A stretch of 64,000 nt of DNA from Gammaproteobacteria bacterium (lineage in GTDB: Bacteria; Pseudomonadota; Gammaproteobacteria; SZUA-152). The number at the start of each line of letters is the position of its first letter. Positions within the stretch are counted from its first letter, which is position 1. A program made the position numbers and the translations under genes. The notes under the pieces are model-generated. The model was given only the letters and a program-made list of their open reading frames with translations, was not told the origin of the DNA and made no database searches. The stretch is taken from assembly GCA_021647505.1 (NCBI GenBank), contig JAKIUN010000007.1, positions 1 to 64,000 of the forward strand, written 5' to 3'. Positions 38,693 to 48,783 of this stretch are shown here, piece after piece.

Positions 38693-39808
38693 ATGAATCG
38701 TTTCGAACAATGGGCTACGCCGGGTGTGCGTGGTCTCCATCCCTATCAGCCGGGAAAGCCTATCGACGAGCTGCGGCGTGATTACGGCGTTAGCGACATC
38801 ATCAAACTGGCCTCTAACGAAAACCCCCTTGGCCCCAGTCCATGCGTGCATGAGGTGCTGGCCGGCAAGTTCGCCGGACTGGCGCGCTATCCTGACGGCA
38901 ACGGCTTCGCCCTCAAACAGGCGCTGGCTGAGCGTCACGACGTGGACATGGCGCAGATCACCCTCGGCAACGGTTCCAGCGACGTGCTGGAATTCGTCGT
39001 GCGGGTGTTTGTGCAGCCGGGCGATGAGGTGCTGTTCTCCGAACATGCCTTTGCTATGTATTCCATCGTCACGCAGGCCGTCAGCGGGCAGGCGGTGGTC
39101 GCCCCAGCGCGTGACTGGGGACACGACCTCGAGGCCATGCGCTCGCTGATCAGCGAGCGCACGCGGGTGGTTTTTATTGCCAATCCCAACAATCCCACCG
39201 GTACCTGGCTGCCGGGCGATGAGTTACAGGCCTTCATTGCTGCAGTGCCGGAACGGGTCGTCGTGGTGATCGACGAGGCCTATTTCGAATATGCCAGTAG
39301 TCCCGCCCTGGGCGCGGCTGGTTACCCGGATGCCAGTCGCTGGCTGAGCCGTTTTCCGAATCTGCTGGTGACGCGCACCTTCTCCAAGGCCTACGGGCTG
39401 GCCGGGTTGCGTGTGGGCTATTCGCTGTCTCATCCGGACATGGCTAACCTGCTGAACCGCATCCGCCCGCCCTTCAATGTCAACAGTCTGGCCCTCGTCG
39501 CAGCCGAGGCGGCACTGGTGGACGAGGCACACGTCCAGCAGGCGGCGCATCTGAACGCGGAGGAAATGGCGCGGGTCACGGACGCAGTGAGGGAAATGGG
39601 CCTCGATTTCATTCCTTCCGTCGGCAACTTCGTCAGCATTGATGTGGGCGGTGATGCGGCGTCTGTGTATGATGCACTGCTTTACGCGGGTGTCATCGTG
39701 CGTCCAGTGGCCAATTACGGCATGCTGCGGCATTTGCGCGTGACGTTGGGGCTGGCGGCGGAGAATGAGCGCTTTCTGGCAGCGCTGCGTAAAGTGCTGA
39801 GGAAATAA
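38693..39808 (+). CDS. hisC: Histidinol-phosphate/aromatic aminotransferase
   Basis: A 371-residue class I/II aminotransferase of the HisC family. SNENPLGPSP binds substrate, NPNNPTGTWL and DEAYFEY are PLP contacts, and K232 in RTFSKAYGLAGLRVGY is the Schiff-base lysine. Its place between pheA and tyrA is that of Pseudomonas hisC2, so it may act on aromatic keto acids or imidazoleacetol phosphate. The ATG at 38693 is preceded by GAGAAG; the upstream open frame is the repeat. Confidence 0.94.
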   Translation: MNRFEQWATPGVRGLHPYQPGKPIDELRRDYGVSDIIKLASNENPLGPSPCVHEVLAGKFAGLARYPDGNGFALKQALAERHDVDMAQITLGNGSSDVLEFVVRVFVQPGDEVLFSEHAFAMYSIVTQAVSGQAVVAPARDWGHDLEAMRSLISERTRVVFIANPNNPTGTWLPGDELQAFIAAVPERVVVVIDEAYFEYASSPALGAAGYPDASRWLSRFPNLLVTRTFSKAYGLAGLRVGYSLSHPDMANLLNRIRPPFNVNSLALVAAEAALVDEAHVQQAAHLNAEEMARVTDAVREMGLDFIPSVGNFVSIDVGGDAASVYDALLYAGVIVRPVANYGMLRHLRVTLGLAAENERFLAALRKVLRK

Positions 39809-39891
39809 AATGCTCGACGCAAAGGGAGCAGCGCTGATTATTTTCGTTGTGTCGTTTTGCGGTGCGACGTCAGGGGCAGGGTTGCTTCATC

Positions 39892-39939
39892 GTGCGCATG
39901 GCGCACGCTACAGGCACATGTAGTGTGCGCCATGCGCAC
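39892..39939. repeat. Hairpin of 21-bp arms between hisC and tyrA
   Basis: GTGCGCATGGCGCACGCTAC is mirrored by GTAGTGTGCGCCATGCGCAC around GGCACA with one mismatch. Each arm contains its own shorter palindrome (GTGCGC/GCGCAC). No other copy is seen in the window. The rest of the 270-base gap holds no gene, but a family D fragment (TTTGCGCCTTTGCGTTG) is at 40030. Confidence 0.8.
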
Positions 39940-40078
39940 AAGCATGGATATCCAGTTTTTCGCGTTGCAGCACACTGCGGTACAACGTAACAGCCAAGGG
40001 TGATTCACTATGGGGTCAAATATAAAAACTTTGCGCCTTTGCGTTGAAAATAACACGACAAGATAAACCTCGAAGCAA

Positions 40079-40942
40079 ATGATTAAGCAACTCACCATCA
40101 TTGGTGTCGGTCTCATCGGCGGTTCTCTCGCACGCGCCCTGCGCGAGGCCGGGGCGGTAGGTGAGGTAGTCGGCACGGGCCGTCATGTGGCTCACCTGCA
40201 GCAGGCGCAGAAACTGGGTGTCATCGACCGCTATACGACCGATCTCGCTGCGGCGGTGCAGGGCGCGGACATGGTGCTGCTCGCCGTGCCGGTCGGGGCG
40301 ATGGAGGTGGTACTGCGTACAATCGCGCCGCAACTGCCGGCCGAGGCGGTGCTCACTGACGCCGGTTCTACCAAGGGCAGCGTGATTGAGGCGGTGCGCC
40401 GGGCCTTCGGTGAACTGCCAGCCAACTTCGTGCCCGGGCATCCCATCGCCGGCACGGAAAACAGCGGTGTCGAAGCCTCCTTTGCCGACCTGTACCGTGA
40501 CCGCCGCGTGATCCTCACGCCGACGGAAGCCTGTAGCGCCGATGCCGTGACGCGCGTGCGCGAGATGTGGCAGGCCGCCGGCGCCGAGGTGACGGAAATG
40601 GACGCCGAACATCACGACCGTGTATTGGCCGCCACCAGCCATTTGCCGCATCTGCTGGCCTTCGCTCTCGTCGACACGCTGGCGAAGATGGACGATAAAC
40701 AGGAGATCTTCGCGTATGCTGCCGGCGGTTTTCGCGATTTTACTCGTATCGCCTCCAGTGATCCGAAGATGTGGCGCGATATTTGCATGCACAATGAGCC
40801 GGCCCTGCTGGCCATGCTGGATTGCTTCGAGGCCGATCTGAAACGTCTGCGTGAGGCCATTGCTCATGACGATGGTGACTATCTGTTGGAGGTCTTCAGC
40901 CATGCCAAGGCCGCGCGTGACCGCTTTTGTGACAATGAATGA
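40079..40942 (+). CDS. tyrA: Prephenate dehydrogenase
   Basis: Oxidative decarboxylation of prephenate or arogenate for tyrosine. The 287 residues start IIGVGLIGGSLARALREAG, the NAD(P)-binding loop, and include FVPGHPIAGTENSGVEASF and the catalytic-region LAATSHLPHLLAFAL. No chorismate mutase or ACT domain is attached. In Pseudomonas tyrA is fused to aroA; here they are separate, with a palindromic repeat between. Confidence 0.96.
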   Translation: MIKQLTIIGVGLIGGSLARALREAGAVGEVVGTGRHVAHLQQAQKLGVIDRYTTDLAAAVQGADMVLLAVPVGAMEVVLRTIAPQLPAEAVLTDAGSTKGSVIEAVRRAFGELPANFVPGHPIAGTENSGVEASFADLYRDRRVILTPTEACSADAVTRVREMWQAAGAEVTEMDAEHHDRVLAATSHLPHLLAFALVDTLAKMDDKQEIFAYAAGGFRDFTRIASSDPKMWRDICMHNEPALLAMLDCFEADLKRLREAIAHDDGDYLLEVFSHAKAARDRFCDNE

Positions 40943-40948
40943 TCAACC

Positions 40949-41034
40949 CGTAGGTTGGGGTGAGCTTGCGAACCCCAACGATGCGGCTTCGGCCAACCCC
41001 GCTTGTTGGGGTTCGTGCCTCACCCCAGCCTACG
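40949..41034. repeat. Palindromic intergenic repeat, family A
   Basis: CGTAGGTTGGGGTGAGCTTG and CGTGCCTCACCCCAGCCTACG are opposed, with GCGAACCCCAAC/GTTGGGGTTCG inside. It fills the tyrA-aroA gap. The same sequence type forms the centre of the MITE-like elements. Confidence 0.85.
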
Positions 41035-41052
41035 TATTTGCGAGTTTTATGT

Positions 41053-42387
41053 ATGAACGATAACGTGACATTTACCGTGCAACCCGGCGGCCACCTCAGC
41101 GGCGAGGCGCGCGTGCCCGGTGACAAGTCCATTTCCCACCGTTCCATCATGCTGGGTTCACTGGCCGAGGGCGTGACCGAGGTCACCGGTTTCCTCGAAG
41201 GTGAAGACAGCCTCGCCACCCTGCAGGCCTTTCGCGATATGGGTGTACGCATCGACGGCCCTGAAAATGGCCGGGTGACCATTCACGGCGTTGGCCTGCA
41301 CGGCCTCAAGCCGTCGGCCGGGCCTCTGTACGTGGGCAATTCCGGCACCTCCATGCGTCTGCTGGCCGGGCTGCTGACGGGGCAGAATTTTGACGTACAC
41401 TTGACCGGTGACGCCTCATTGTCCGGTCGTCCCATGCGCCGTGTCACCGACCCGCTGGCGCTGATGGGGGCGGTGATCGGTACCGCCGAAAACGGTACCG
41501 CACCACTGGATATTTGTGGTGATCAGCCGCTCTATGGCATTAATTTCGAGATGCCAGTGGCCAGTGCGCAGGTCAAATCGGCCCTGTTGCTGGCTGGGCT
41601 GTACGCCAAGGGACGCACCTGTGTCACCGAGCCGGCACCCACCCGCGACCACACCGAGCGCATGCTGGCCGGCTTCGGCTACCCGGTCGAGCGTGAGGGC
41701 GCCACCGCCTGCGTGACGGGTGGCGGCAAGCTGACGGCGACCCCGGTGGAGGTGCCGGCGGACATTTCTTCTGCGGCTTTCTTCATGGTCGGCACCAGTA
41801 TCAGCGAGGGATCGGATCTTACCCTGCGCCACGTGGGCATCAACCCCACGCGTATTGGTGTTATTAATATCCTGCGTGCCATGGGCGGTGATCTGACCCT
41901 GAGTAATGAACGCGAAGTGGGCGGCGAACCGGTGGCTGATATCCGCGTGCGTGCGGCGAAATTGAAGGGTATCCGTATCGACGAGGCACAGGTGCCGCTG
42001 GCCATCGATGAGTTCCCGGCCCTGTTCGTGGCCGCTGCTTGTGCCGAAGGTGAGACGGTGCTCACCGGCGCGAGTGAACTGAGAGTGAAGGAGAGCGACC
42101 GTATTCAGGTAATGGCCGACGGTCTACAGACCCTTGGCGTGGATGCCCGACCCTGCGAGGATGGCATTGTTATCCAGGGGCGCGCTCGCGAGGCGGAACC
42201 CATTGGCAGTGGCCGGGTTTCTAGTCATGGCGACCACCGCATCGCCATGGCCTTCGCCGTGGCTGCGTTGCGCGCCAGCGGGCCCATTGTCATTGATGAT
42301 TGCGCCAACGTGAACACTTCTTTCCCGGATTTCGTCAACTTGGCGCGCCGAGCAGGGTTGGGCATCGCGGAGGGAAGGCAGGACTAA
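41053..42387 (+). CDS. aroA: 3-phosphoshikimate 1-carboxyvinyltransferase (EPSP synthase)
   Basis: Sixth shikimate step, joining phosphoenolpyruvate to shikimate 3-phosphate. The 444 residues include VPGDKSISHRSIMLGSLAEG, YVGNSGTSMRLLAGLL, LSGRPMRRVTDPL, and the C-terminal KESDRIQVMADGL and HGDHRIAMAFAVA. The ATG at 41053 gives the usual start; the frame is open further up only because it runs through the repeat. No clear ribosome site is seen. Confidence 0.97.
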   Translation: MNDNVTFTVQPGGHLSGEARVPGDKSISHRSIMLGSLAEGVTEVTGFLEGEDSLATLQAFRDMGVRIDGPENGRVTIHGVGLHGLKPSAGPLYVGNSGTSMRLLAGLLTGQNFDVHLTGDASLSGRPMRRVTDPLALMGAVIGTAENGTAPLDICGDQPLYGINFEMPVASAQVKSALLLAGLYAKGRTCVTEPAPTRDHTERMLAGFGYPVEREGATACVTGGGKLTATPVEVPADISSAAFFMVGTSISEGSDLTLRHVGINPTRIGVINILRAMGGDLTLSNEREVGGEPVADIRVRAAKLKGIRIDEAQVPLAIDEFPALFVAAACAEGETVLTGASELRVKESDRIQVMADGLQTLGVDARPCEDGIVIQGRAREAEPIGSGRVSSHGDHRIAMAFAVAALRASGPIVIDDCANVNTSFPDFVNLARRAGLGIAEGRQD

Positions 42388-42398
42388 GTGGGGCATTT

Positions 42399-42475
42399 GT
42401 TGGGGTGACGAAGGAACCTCAACAAACGGAGTTCGATACCCGCACATGTTGGGGTTCCTTCGTCACCCCAACCTA
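42399..42475. repeat. Palindromic intergenic repeat, family A
   Basis: GTTGGGGTGACGAAGGAACC and GGTTCCTTCGTCACCCCAAC are perfect arms. They occupy most of the aroA-cmk gap. Confidence 0.9.
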
Positions 42476-42492
42476 CCATGTGGATATAGATT

Positions 42493-43182
42493 ATGAATCC
42501 AAGCGACACCATTCCCGTGATCACCATCGACGGCCCTACCGCCTCCGGCAAGGGCACCATCACCCGCCTGCTGGCGCAGCGTCTCGGCTGGCACATCCTC
42601 GACAGCGGCGCCCTGTACCGCCTGGTGGCGCTGGCGGCGCATAAGCACAGCATTCCCCTGGATGACGACGAAAGCCTGCAGCCGCTGGCAGCCCACCTGG
42701 ATGTGGAATTCGCCGTCGATGAAGACTCTGGCGAAATCGTTACGTTGCTGGAAGGGGAAGATGTGACTCAGGATCTGCGTAGCGAGACCTGCGGCAATGA
42801 TGCCTCGCGGGTGGCGCAGATAGCGAGGGTGCGTGAGGCTCTGCTGGCACGTCAGCGGGCGTTCTGCGAGACGCCCGGACTGGTGGCCGACGGGCGTGAT
42901 ATGGGCACAGTAGTCTTCCCGGATGCCGTACTCAAGATATTCCTCACTGCAAGCGCCGAAGAACGCGCCAGTAGACGCTATAACCAGTTGAAAGACAAGG
43001 GTTTGGGTGTTACTATGCGCGGTCTTTTAGACGAGATTGCCGAGCGTGATGCGCGTGATCGTGGGCGGGCGGCCTCGCCGCTGGTGGCCGCCGAAGATGC
43101 GGTTGAGCTGGATACGTCCGAACTCACCATCGACGAGGTCGTGGATCGTTTGTGGTCGCTTTGTCAGGTTCGCTTGAACTAG
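42493..43182 (+). CDS. cmk: Cytidylate kinase
   Basis: Phosphorylates CMP and dCMP. The 229 residues begin with the P-loop [15 protein letters not shown] and [16 protein letters not shown], and include [13 protein letters not shown] and the LID-region [13 protein letters not shown]. It precedes rpsA, the conserved gammaproteobacterial arrangement. Confidence 0.97.
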   Translation: MNPSDTIPVITIDGPTASGKGTITRLLAQRLGWHILDSGALYRLVALAAHKHSIPLDDDESLQPLAAHLDVEFAVDEDSGEIVTLLEGEDVTQDLRSETCGNDASRVAQIARVREALLARQRAFCETPGLVADGRDMGTVVFPDAVLKIFLTASAEERASRRYNQLKDKGLGVTMRGLLDEIAERDARDRGRAASPLVAAEDAVELDTSELTIDEVVDRLWSLCQVRLN

Positions 43183-43285
43183 GTAGTTGTCGAATATTTC
43201 ATGTCTTGTCTGAAAGAAGGCGCAGTAACTGCAGGTTGCGGTTCTGCGTTTTGCTGTCTTGGCAGTAAGCAGTGGCAGCAAACAG

Positions 43286-43312
43286 GCAGTACCCGTATGT
43301 GTGGGTAACTGC
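43286..43312 (+). promoter_or_regulatory. Hairpin in the rpsA leader
   Basis: GCAGTACCC, eight bases, GGGTAACTGC: a 9-bp stem with one bulge in the 277-base cmk-rpsA gap. S1 is known to repress its own mRNA through leader hairpins, so this is a candidate element. No other gene is seen in the gap. Confidence 0.35.
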
Positions 43313-43459
43313 AAAAAGGTGCCTGCTCCAGTGGGCGTAAATTCACTTAAACTACCATCTTTTTCACGTTAGCCTGGTTTTGACGAAGGCGCGTTTGGAT
43401 GGTTTGCACAAACTGTCGTTCCCGGCTCTGTGGTTTGGAACGTCAAGGATAGAAAAGCG

Positions 43460-45139
<1,680 letters not shown>

Positions 45140-45154
45140 CTGGCGACAATCAGT

Positions 45155-45178
45155 GAGGGGTCGGATATCCGGCCTCTC
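45155..45178 (+). terminator. Hairpin after rpsA
   Basis: GAGGGGTCGG, ATAT, CCGGCCTCTC: ten pairs (two G-U) 15 bases past the rpsA stop. There is no strong T-run, so it may be a processing or partial termination site. Confidence 0.5.
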
Positions 45179-45322
45179 GCTATCTGATTATTGAACAGGC
45201 TGTTGAACATCATTGTTTTTCGGTAGAATTGGAGCTTGACAGGTCTTAGATTGTCAATAGCCTGACAAGGAACTCGAGAAAAAGCATTCTCGGTATGGGT
45301 AACGTGAGGGAGGGCTGAGTAG

Positions 45323-45622
45323 ATGACAAAATCAGAATTGATTGAGCGTATTGCATGCAAGCAGCCCCATTTGCCGTATAAAGACGTCGAGCTTTCAGTA
45401 AAGACGTTAATCGAGCAGATGGCACAAAACTTGTCAACAGGGCAGCGGATTGAGATTCGTGGCTTCGGCAGCTTTTCACTGCATTTTCGGCCGCCACGCA
45501 TCGGCCGGAATCCGAAGACGGGTGAGGCGGTTGCCCTATCGGGCAAGTATGTGCCGCACTTCAAACCCGGCAAGGAGTTGCGTGAGCGAGTGAATGGTAA
45601 TCGCGGCAGCAATGGCCAATAG
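45323..45622 (+). CDS. ihfB: Integration host factor subunit beta
   Basis: A 99-residue DNA-bending HU/IHF protein. [11 protein letters not shown], the [22 protein letters not shown] beta-arm with the intercalating proline, and [15 protein letters not shown] at the end fit IhfB. GGAGGG lies eight bases before the ATG. The rpsA-ihfB order is conserved in gammaproteobacteria. Confidence 0.98.
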   Translation: MTKSELIERIACKQPHLPYKDVELSVKTLIEQMAQNLSTGQRIEIRGFGSFSLHFRPPRIGRNPKTGEAVALSGKYVPHFKPGKELRERVNGNRGSNGQ

Positions 45623-45663
45623 TCTCCGACTATGTGTAATCTGCACAAGTCGCCAATATAAAA

Positions 45664-45698
45664 AACGGTATTCGCACAGGGCGATGCCGTTTTTTTTT
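45664..45698 (+). terminator. Intrinsic terminator after ihfB
   Basis: AACGGTATTCGC, loop, GCGATGCCGTT, then nine T's, 42 bases after the ihfB stop. Confidence 0.85.
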
Positions 45699-45772
45699 GC
45701 CCGGAATGAAGATCCTGATCTCAGCTTGTATTGCTCCTAATAATTTGAAAATAATGAACGGGTGTCACTGAT

Positions 45773-46066
45773 ATGAAACGAATCATTTTTCTGGTGGTGT
45801 TTTTGCTTGTCCTGGCTGTTGGCCTCAGCTTTGCGCTGATGAATGCCGAGACGGTCATGCTCAGTTACTATTTCGGCACGATTTCAGCACCGTTATCGAT
45901 TGTTGTCGTTGTTTCTCTTGCCGCCGGTACCTTGCTTGGCGTACTGGCATGCATGGGCATGGCGCTGGGGCTAAAGCAGGAAATTTCCCGTTTGCGTCGT
46001 AGTGTCAAAGTCACGGAAAAAGAGGTAGAGAATCTCCGTTCACTACCATTAAAGGATGAGCATTGA
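45773..46066 (+). CDS. lapA: LapA, lipopolysaccharide assembly membrane protein
   Basis: A 97-residue protein with two transmembrane helices (IIFLVVFLLVLAVGLSFAL and APLSIVVVVSLAAGTLLGVLACMGMALG), the NAETVMLSYYFG motif of the LapA/DUF1049 family between, and a charged coiled-coil tail. With LapB it tunes LpxC turnover and lipopolysaccharide assembly. It overlaps lapB by four bases. Confidence 0.93.
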   Translation: MKRIIFLVVFLLVLAVGLSFALMNAETVMLSYYFGTISAPLSIVVVVSLAAGTLLGVLACMGMALGLKQEISRLRRSVKVTEKEVENLRSLPLKDEH

Positions 46067-47241
46067 GCCTGGAGTTGACACTGTTGTTTTTCCTTCTACC
46101 CGTGGCATTTTTGTCTGGCTGGTGGATGGGAAGACATAATGGTAATAAGGGGCGAGCGGAAATACACGGTGAAGAGTTTTCCTCGGGCTATTTCAAGGGG
46201 CTGAATTATTTACTCAATGAGCAGCAGGATAAAGCCATTGATGTTTTTGTACATATGCTGGAAGTTGATAGCGAAACAGTGGAGACCCACCTTGCACTGG
46301 GAAATCTTTTTCGCCGTCGGGGAGAGAGTGATCGTGCCATCCGTATACATCAAAACCTCATTGCCCGCCCGACACTGAGCAAAGACCAGCGTGCACGCGC
46401 ATTGTTGGAGTTGGGCCAGGATTATCTGCGCGCAGGCATGTTAGGGCGGGCGGAGTCACTTTTTCTGGAACTCATGGAACAGGGGTTATATCAGCGTGAG
46501 GCCCTGGAAAGACTGTTGGATATTTACCAACAGGAAAAGGAGTGGACTAAAGCCATTGATGCGGCAAAGCGTATCGAGCGCAGAGGCGGTCAACGGATGG
46601 GCGTCTTGATCGCCCACTTTCATTGTGAGCAGGCGGAGGCGTGGCGGCAGAAAGGCGATATAAAGTCGGCGTTGAAATGTCTCAAACAGGCTTTGGTTTC
46701 GCATAAAAATTCTGTTCGTGCGAGTTTGCTGAAAGCACAAATTGAACAACAGATGGGGCGCCATAAGCTGGCGATAAAGACACTCAGCCAAGTGGAACAG
46801 CAGGATGCGGATTTTATTCCTGAGGCCGTTCCGCTACTACTGCAAAGCTATAATGCGCTGGAACAAAGGCATAAAGGGGAACGTTATCTGCGCCAACTCC
46901 TGGAAAAATATGGCGGTATAACACCCTTGCTAGCCGTTGTGGATTTGGTGCGGGAAGGGCGGGGTGAGGAGGATGCAAGCGGACTTGTCATCCAGTATCT
47001 GCGTGAACGGCCGTCGGTCAGGGGACTGGATAAACTTATCGAATTGCAGTTGGAAAGTGGTCAGGGAGAATTGCATGAAAATCTCCTTATTCTGAAGGAA
47101 CTCGCGGATAAGTTGTTACAAGAGAAAATGCCTTATCGCTGTCGTAACTGTGGTTTTGGATCCAAGGCCCTGTGCTGGCTGTGTCCCGGCTGCAAGCAGT
47201 GGAATACCATCCGCCCGGTTCAGGGAGTGTCGGGTGAATAG
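46063..47241 (+). CDS. lapB: LapB (YciM), TPR and rubredoxin-like lipopolysaccharide regulator
   Basis: A 392-residue inner-membrane protein. One N-terminal helix (LTLLFFLLPVAFLSGWWMG) is followed by TPR repeats from about 40 to 340 and a rubredoxin-like metal site with C360, C363, C374 and C377 (YRCRNCGF, LCWLCPGCKQW). LapB guides LpxC to FtsH proteolysis. The TTG start at 46063 overlaps the lapA stop and has AGGA upstream. Confidence 0.96.
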   Translation: MSLELTLLFFLLPVAFLSGWWMGRHNGNKGRAEIHGEEFSSGYFKGLNYLLNEQQDKAIDVFVHMLEVDSETVETHLALGNLFRRRGESDRAIRIHQNLIARPTLSKDQRARALLELGQDYLRAGMLGRAESLFLELMEQGLYQREALERLLDIYQQEKEWTKAIDAAKRIERRGGQRMGVLIAHFHCEQAEAWRQKGDIKSALKCLKQALVSHKNSVRASLLKAQIEQQMGRHKLAIKTLSQVEQQDADFIPEAVPLLLQSYNALEQRHKGERYLRQLLEKYGGITPLLAVVDLVREGRGEEDASGLVIQYLRERPSVRGLDKLIELQLESGQGELHENLLILKELADKLLQEKMPYRCRNCGFGSKALCWLCPGCKQWNTIRPVQGVSGE

Positions 47242-47295
47242 GTTCGGGTGCGTTTTTGTGGATGTTTGCTGGAAATTTTTACTGACGGGGGATGA

Positions 47296-48012
47296 ATGGC
47301 TGAGATGACAGACCCGCGGGTAATCGTCGCCCTGGATTTTGCTGACGCGGTACAGGCGCTGGCCCTGACAGAGCGCCTGGATCCTGCACACTGCCGTTTA
47401 AAGGTCGGCAAGGAGTTGTTTACCCGCAGTGGGCCAGCGCTGGTTGAGACGTTGCAGGAAAAGGGTTTTGAGGTTTTTCTCGATCTCAAGTTTCACGATA
47501 TTCCCAATACTGTCGCCAAGGCTTGCAAGGCTGCGGCCGATCTTGGCGTGTGGATGGTCAATGTGCACGCAATGGGTGGGCGAAAAATGATGGAGGCTGC
47601 GCGGGAAGCGGTTGCGTCAGCTTCACATCGGCCTCGACTGATTGCTGTGACGGTGTTGACCAGTATGGGGGATGCCGATCTGGCTGAGATTGGTTTGCAG
47701 GGGAGCCCGGAAGATAATGTGCGACGTCTGGCCGGGCTCGCAAAATCGGCAGGGCTGGACGGGGTCGTCTGTTCACCTCAGGAAGTGGATATGCTACGCA
47801 ACACGATTGGAGGGGATTTTCAGCTGGTGACACCCGGCGTGCGGCCAGTTGGTGCGGCGCTTAATGATCAGACACGGGTGGCAACGCCAGAGGATGCAAT
47901 CCGCGCAGGTTCCAGTTATCTCGTTATTGGGCGTCCCATTACACAGGCCGATGATCCGCTGGCGGCACTCAAGATAATCAATGAGGGAATATTACCGCTG
48001 CTTTCGCATTGA
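47296..48012 (+). CDS. pyrF: Orotidine 5'-phosphate decarboxylase
   Basis: Last step of UMP synthesis. The 238 residues include [22 protein letters not shown], the catalytic [14 protein letters not shown] (DxKxxD), [10 protein letters not shown] and the phosphate loop VTPGVRP with [14 protein letters not shown]. lapB-pyrF order is conserved. Confidence 0.98.
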   Translation: MAEMTDPRVIVALDFADAVQALALTERLDPAHCRLKVGKELFTRSGPALVETLQEKGFEVFLDLKFHDIPNTVAKACKAAADLGVWMVNVHAMGGRKMMEAAREAVASASHRPRLIAVTVLTSMGDADLAEIGLQGSPEDNVRRLAGLAKSAGLDGVVCSPQEVDMLRNTIGGDFQLVTPGVRPVGAALNDQTRVATPEDAIRAGSSYLVIGRPITQADDPLAALKIINEGILPLLSH

Positions 48013-48082
48013 TTTCGCCGGGCTGCTTGTCCTAGGATTGTTTCTGTAACATCCAATGGAACTATCTGAAAGGAGTCAGAAT

Positions 48083-48358
48083 ATGTGTAAAGTCACGCAA
48101 ATAGCCGTTGTCCTGTTGTTTCTCCTCGCTTCCTGGGCTGCATTCGCCGAGCCGCTGAATATTAATGCGGCGGATGCTTCGACGATTGCGCAGGTCATGG
48201 ATGGTGTCGGCCAAACCAAGGCCGAAGCCATTGTTGCCTATCGGAAGACACATGGTGATTTCAAGAGTATTGAAGGCCTGACCAAGGTTAAGGGTATTGG
48301 CAAAAAGACCGTGGAAAAAAATCAGTCAAAGCTGACGATTGGGTATTCGGGCAAATAA
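48083..48358 (+). CDS. ComEA-like helix-hairpin-helix protein
   Basis: A 91-residue exported protein. A signal peptide (IAVVLLFLLASWAAFA-EP) is followed by LNINAADASTIAQVMDGVGQTKAEAIVAYRKTHGDFKSIEGLTKVKGIGKKTVEKN, a ComEA-type double HhH DNA-binding domain. Such small proteins bind DNA in the periplasm during uptake. AAGGAGT lies six bases before the ATG at 48083. Confidence 0.9.
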   Translation: MCKVTQIAVVLLFLLASWAAFAEPLNINAADASTIAQVMDGVGQTKAEAIVAYRKTHGDFKSIEGLTKVKGIGKKTVEKNQSKLTIGYSGK

Positions 48359-48373
48359 GCGCTGATTACCGGA

Positions 48374-48428
48374 AAAGCGCTGCCTGGGAACGTCAAAGAG
48401 ACAATCCCGGGCAGCGCTTTCTTATTTT
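48374..48428 (+). terminator. Terminator after the ComEA-like gene
   Basis: AAAGCGCTGCCTGGGA is matched by TCCCGGGCAGCGCTTT around a 15-base loop, followed by CTTATTTT. One G-T pair interrupts a 16-bp stem. It starts 16 bases past the stop. Confidence 0.8.
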
Positions 48429-48554
48429 GGCATTATCATCTTGAAAGAGTACGACCCCTGCCTCCTACCGCACGAGGTTGCCGAGTGCTACAATCAGACG
48501 CTTTATTCATCAGGCTTAGCGGTGAATGGCACTGACTGACAGCCTGATACTACT

Positions 48555-48631
48555 GTCATCCCGGCGCAGGCCGGGATCCAGAACTAACAATTATTGCTAC
48601 TTCCCTGGATTCCGGCCTGCGCCGGAATGAC
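48555..48631. repeat. Palindromic intergenic repeat, family E
   Basis: GTCATCCCGGCGCAGGCCGG and CCGGCCTGCGCCGGAATGAC form opposed arms with GATCCAG/CTGGATTC inside. A degenerate relative lies at 56994-57066. The 425-base gap before manC holds only this and the terminator. Confidence 0.8.
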
Positions 48632-48783
48632 GGGTGAAAGTGGCTGGATGGGAATTTCAACTTACAGTAAACGCTATTCAGCTCATGGACACTTTCGTCT
48701 GCAATGTACCCTGCCGCCTGAATAATCTTGTTCCTCTTATCGATGCCCTTAAACCTAAACTTAAACCTAAGCTATTAAACATC

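Noticed and set aside
45236-45257. TTGACA...TGTCAA dyad upstream of ihfB as promoter or operator
   Set aside because: The boxes do not line up with a good -10 sequence, and the arms are only six bases.
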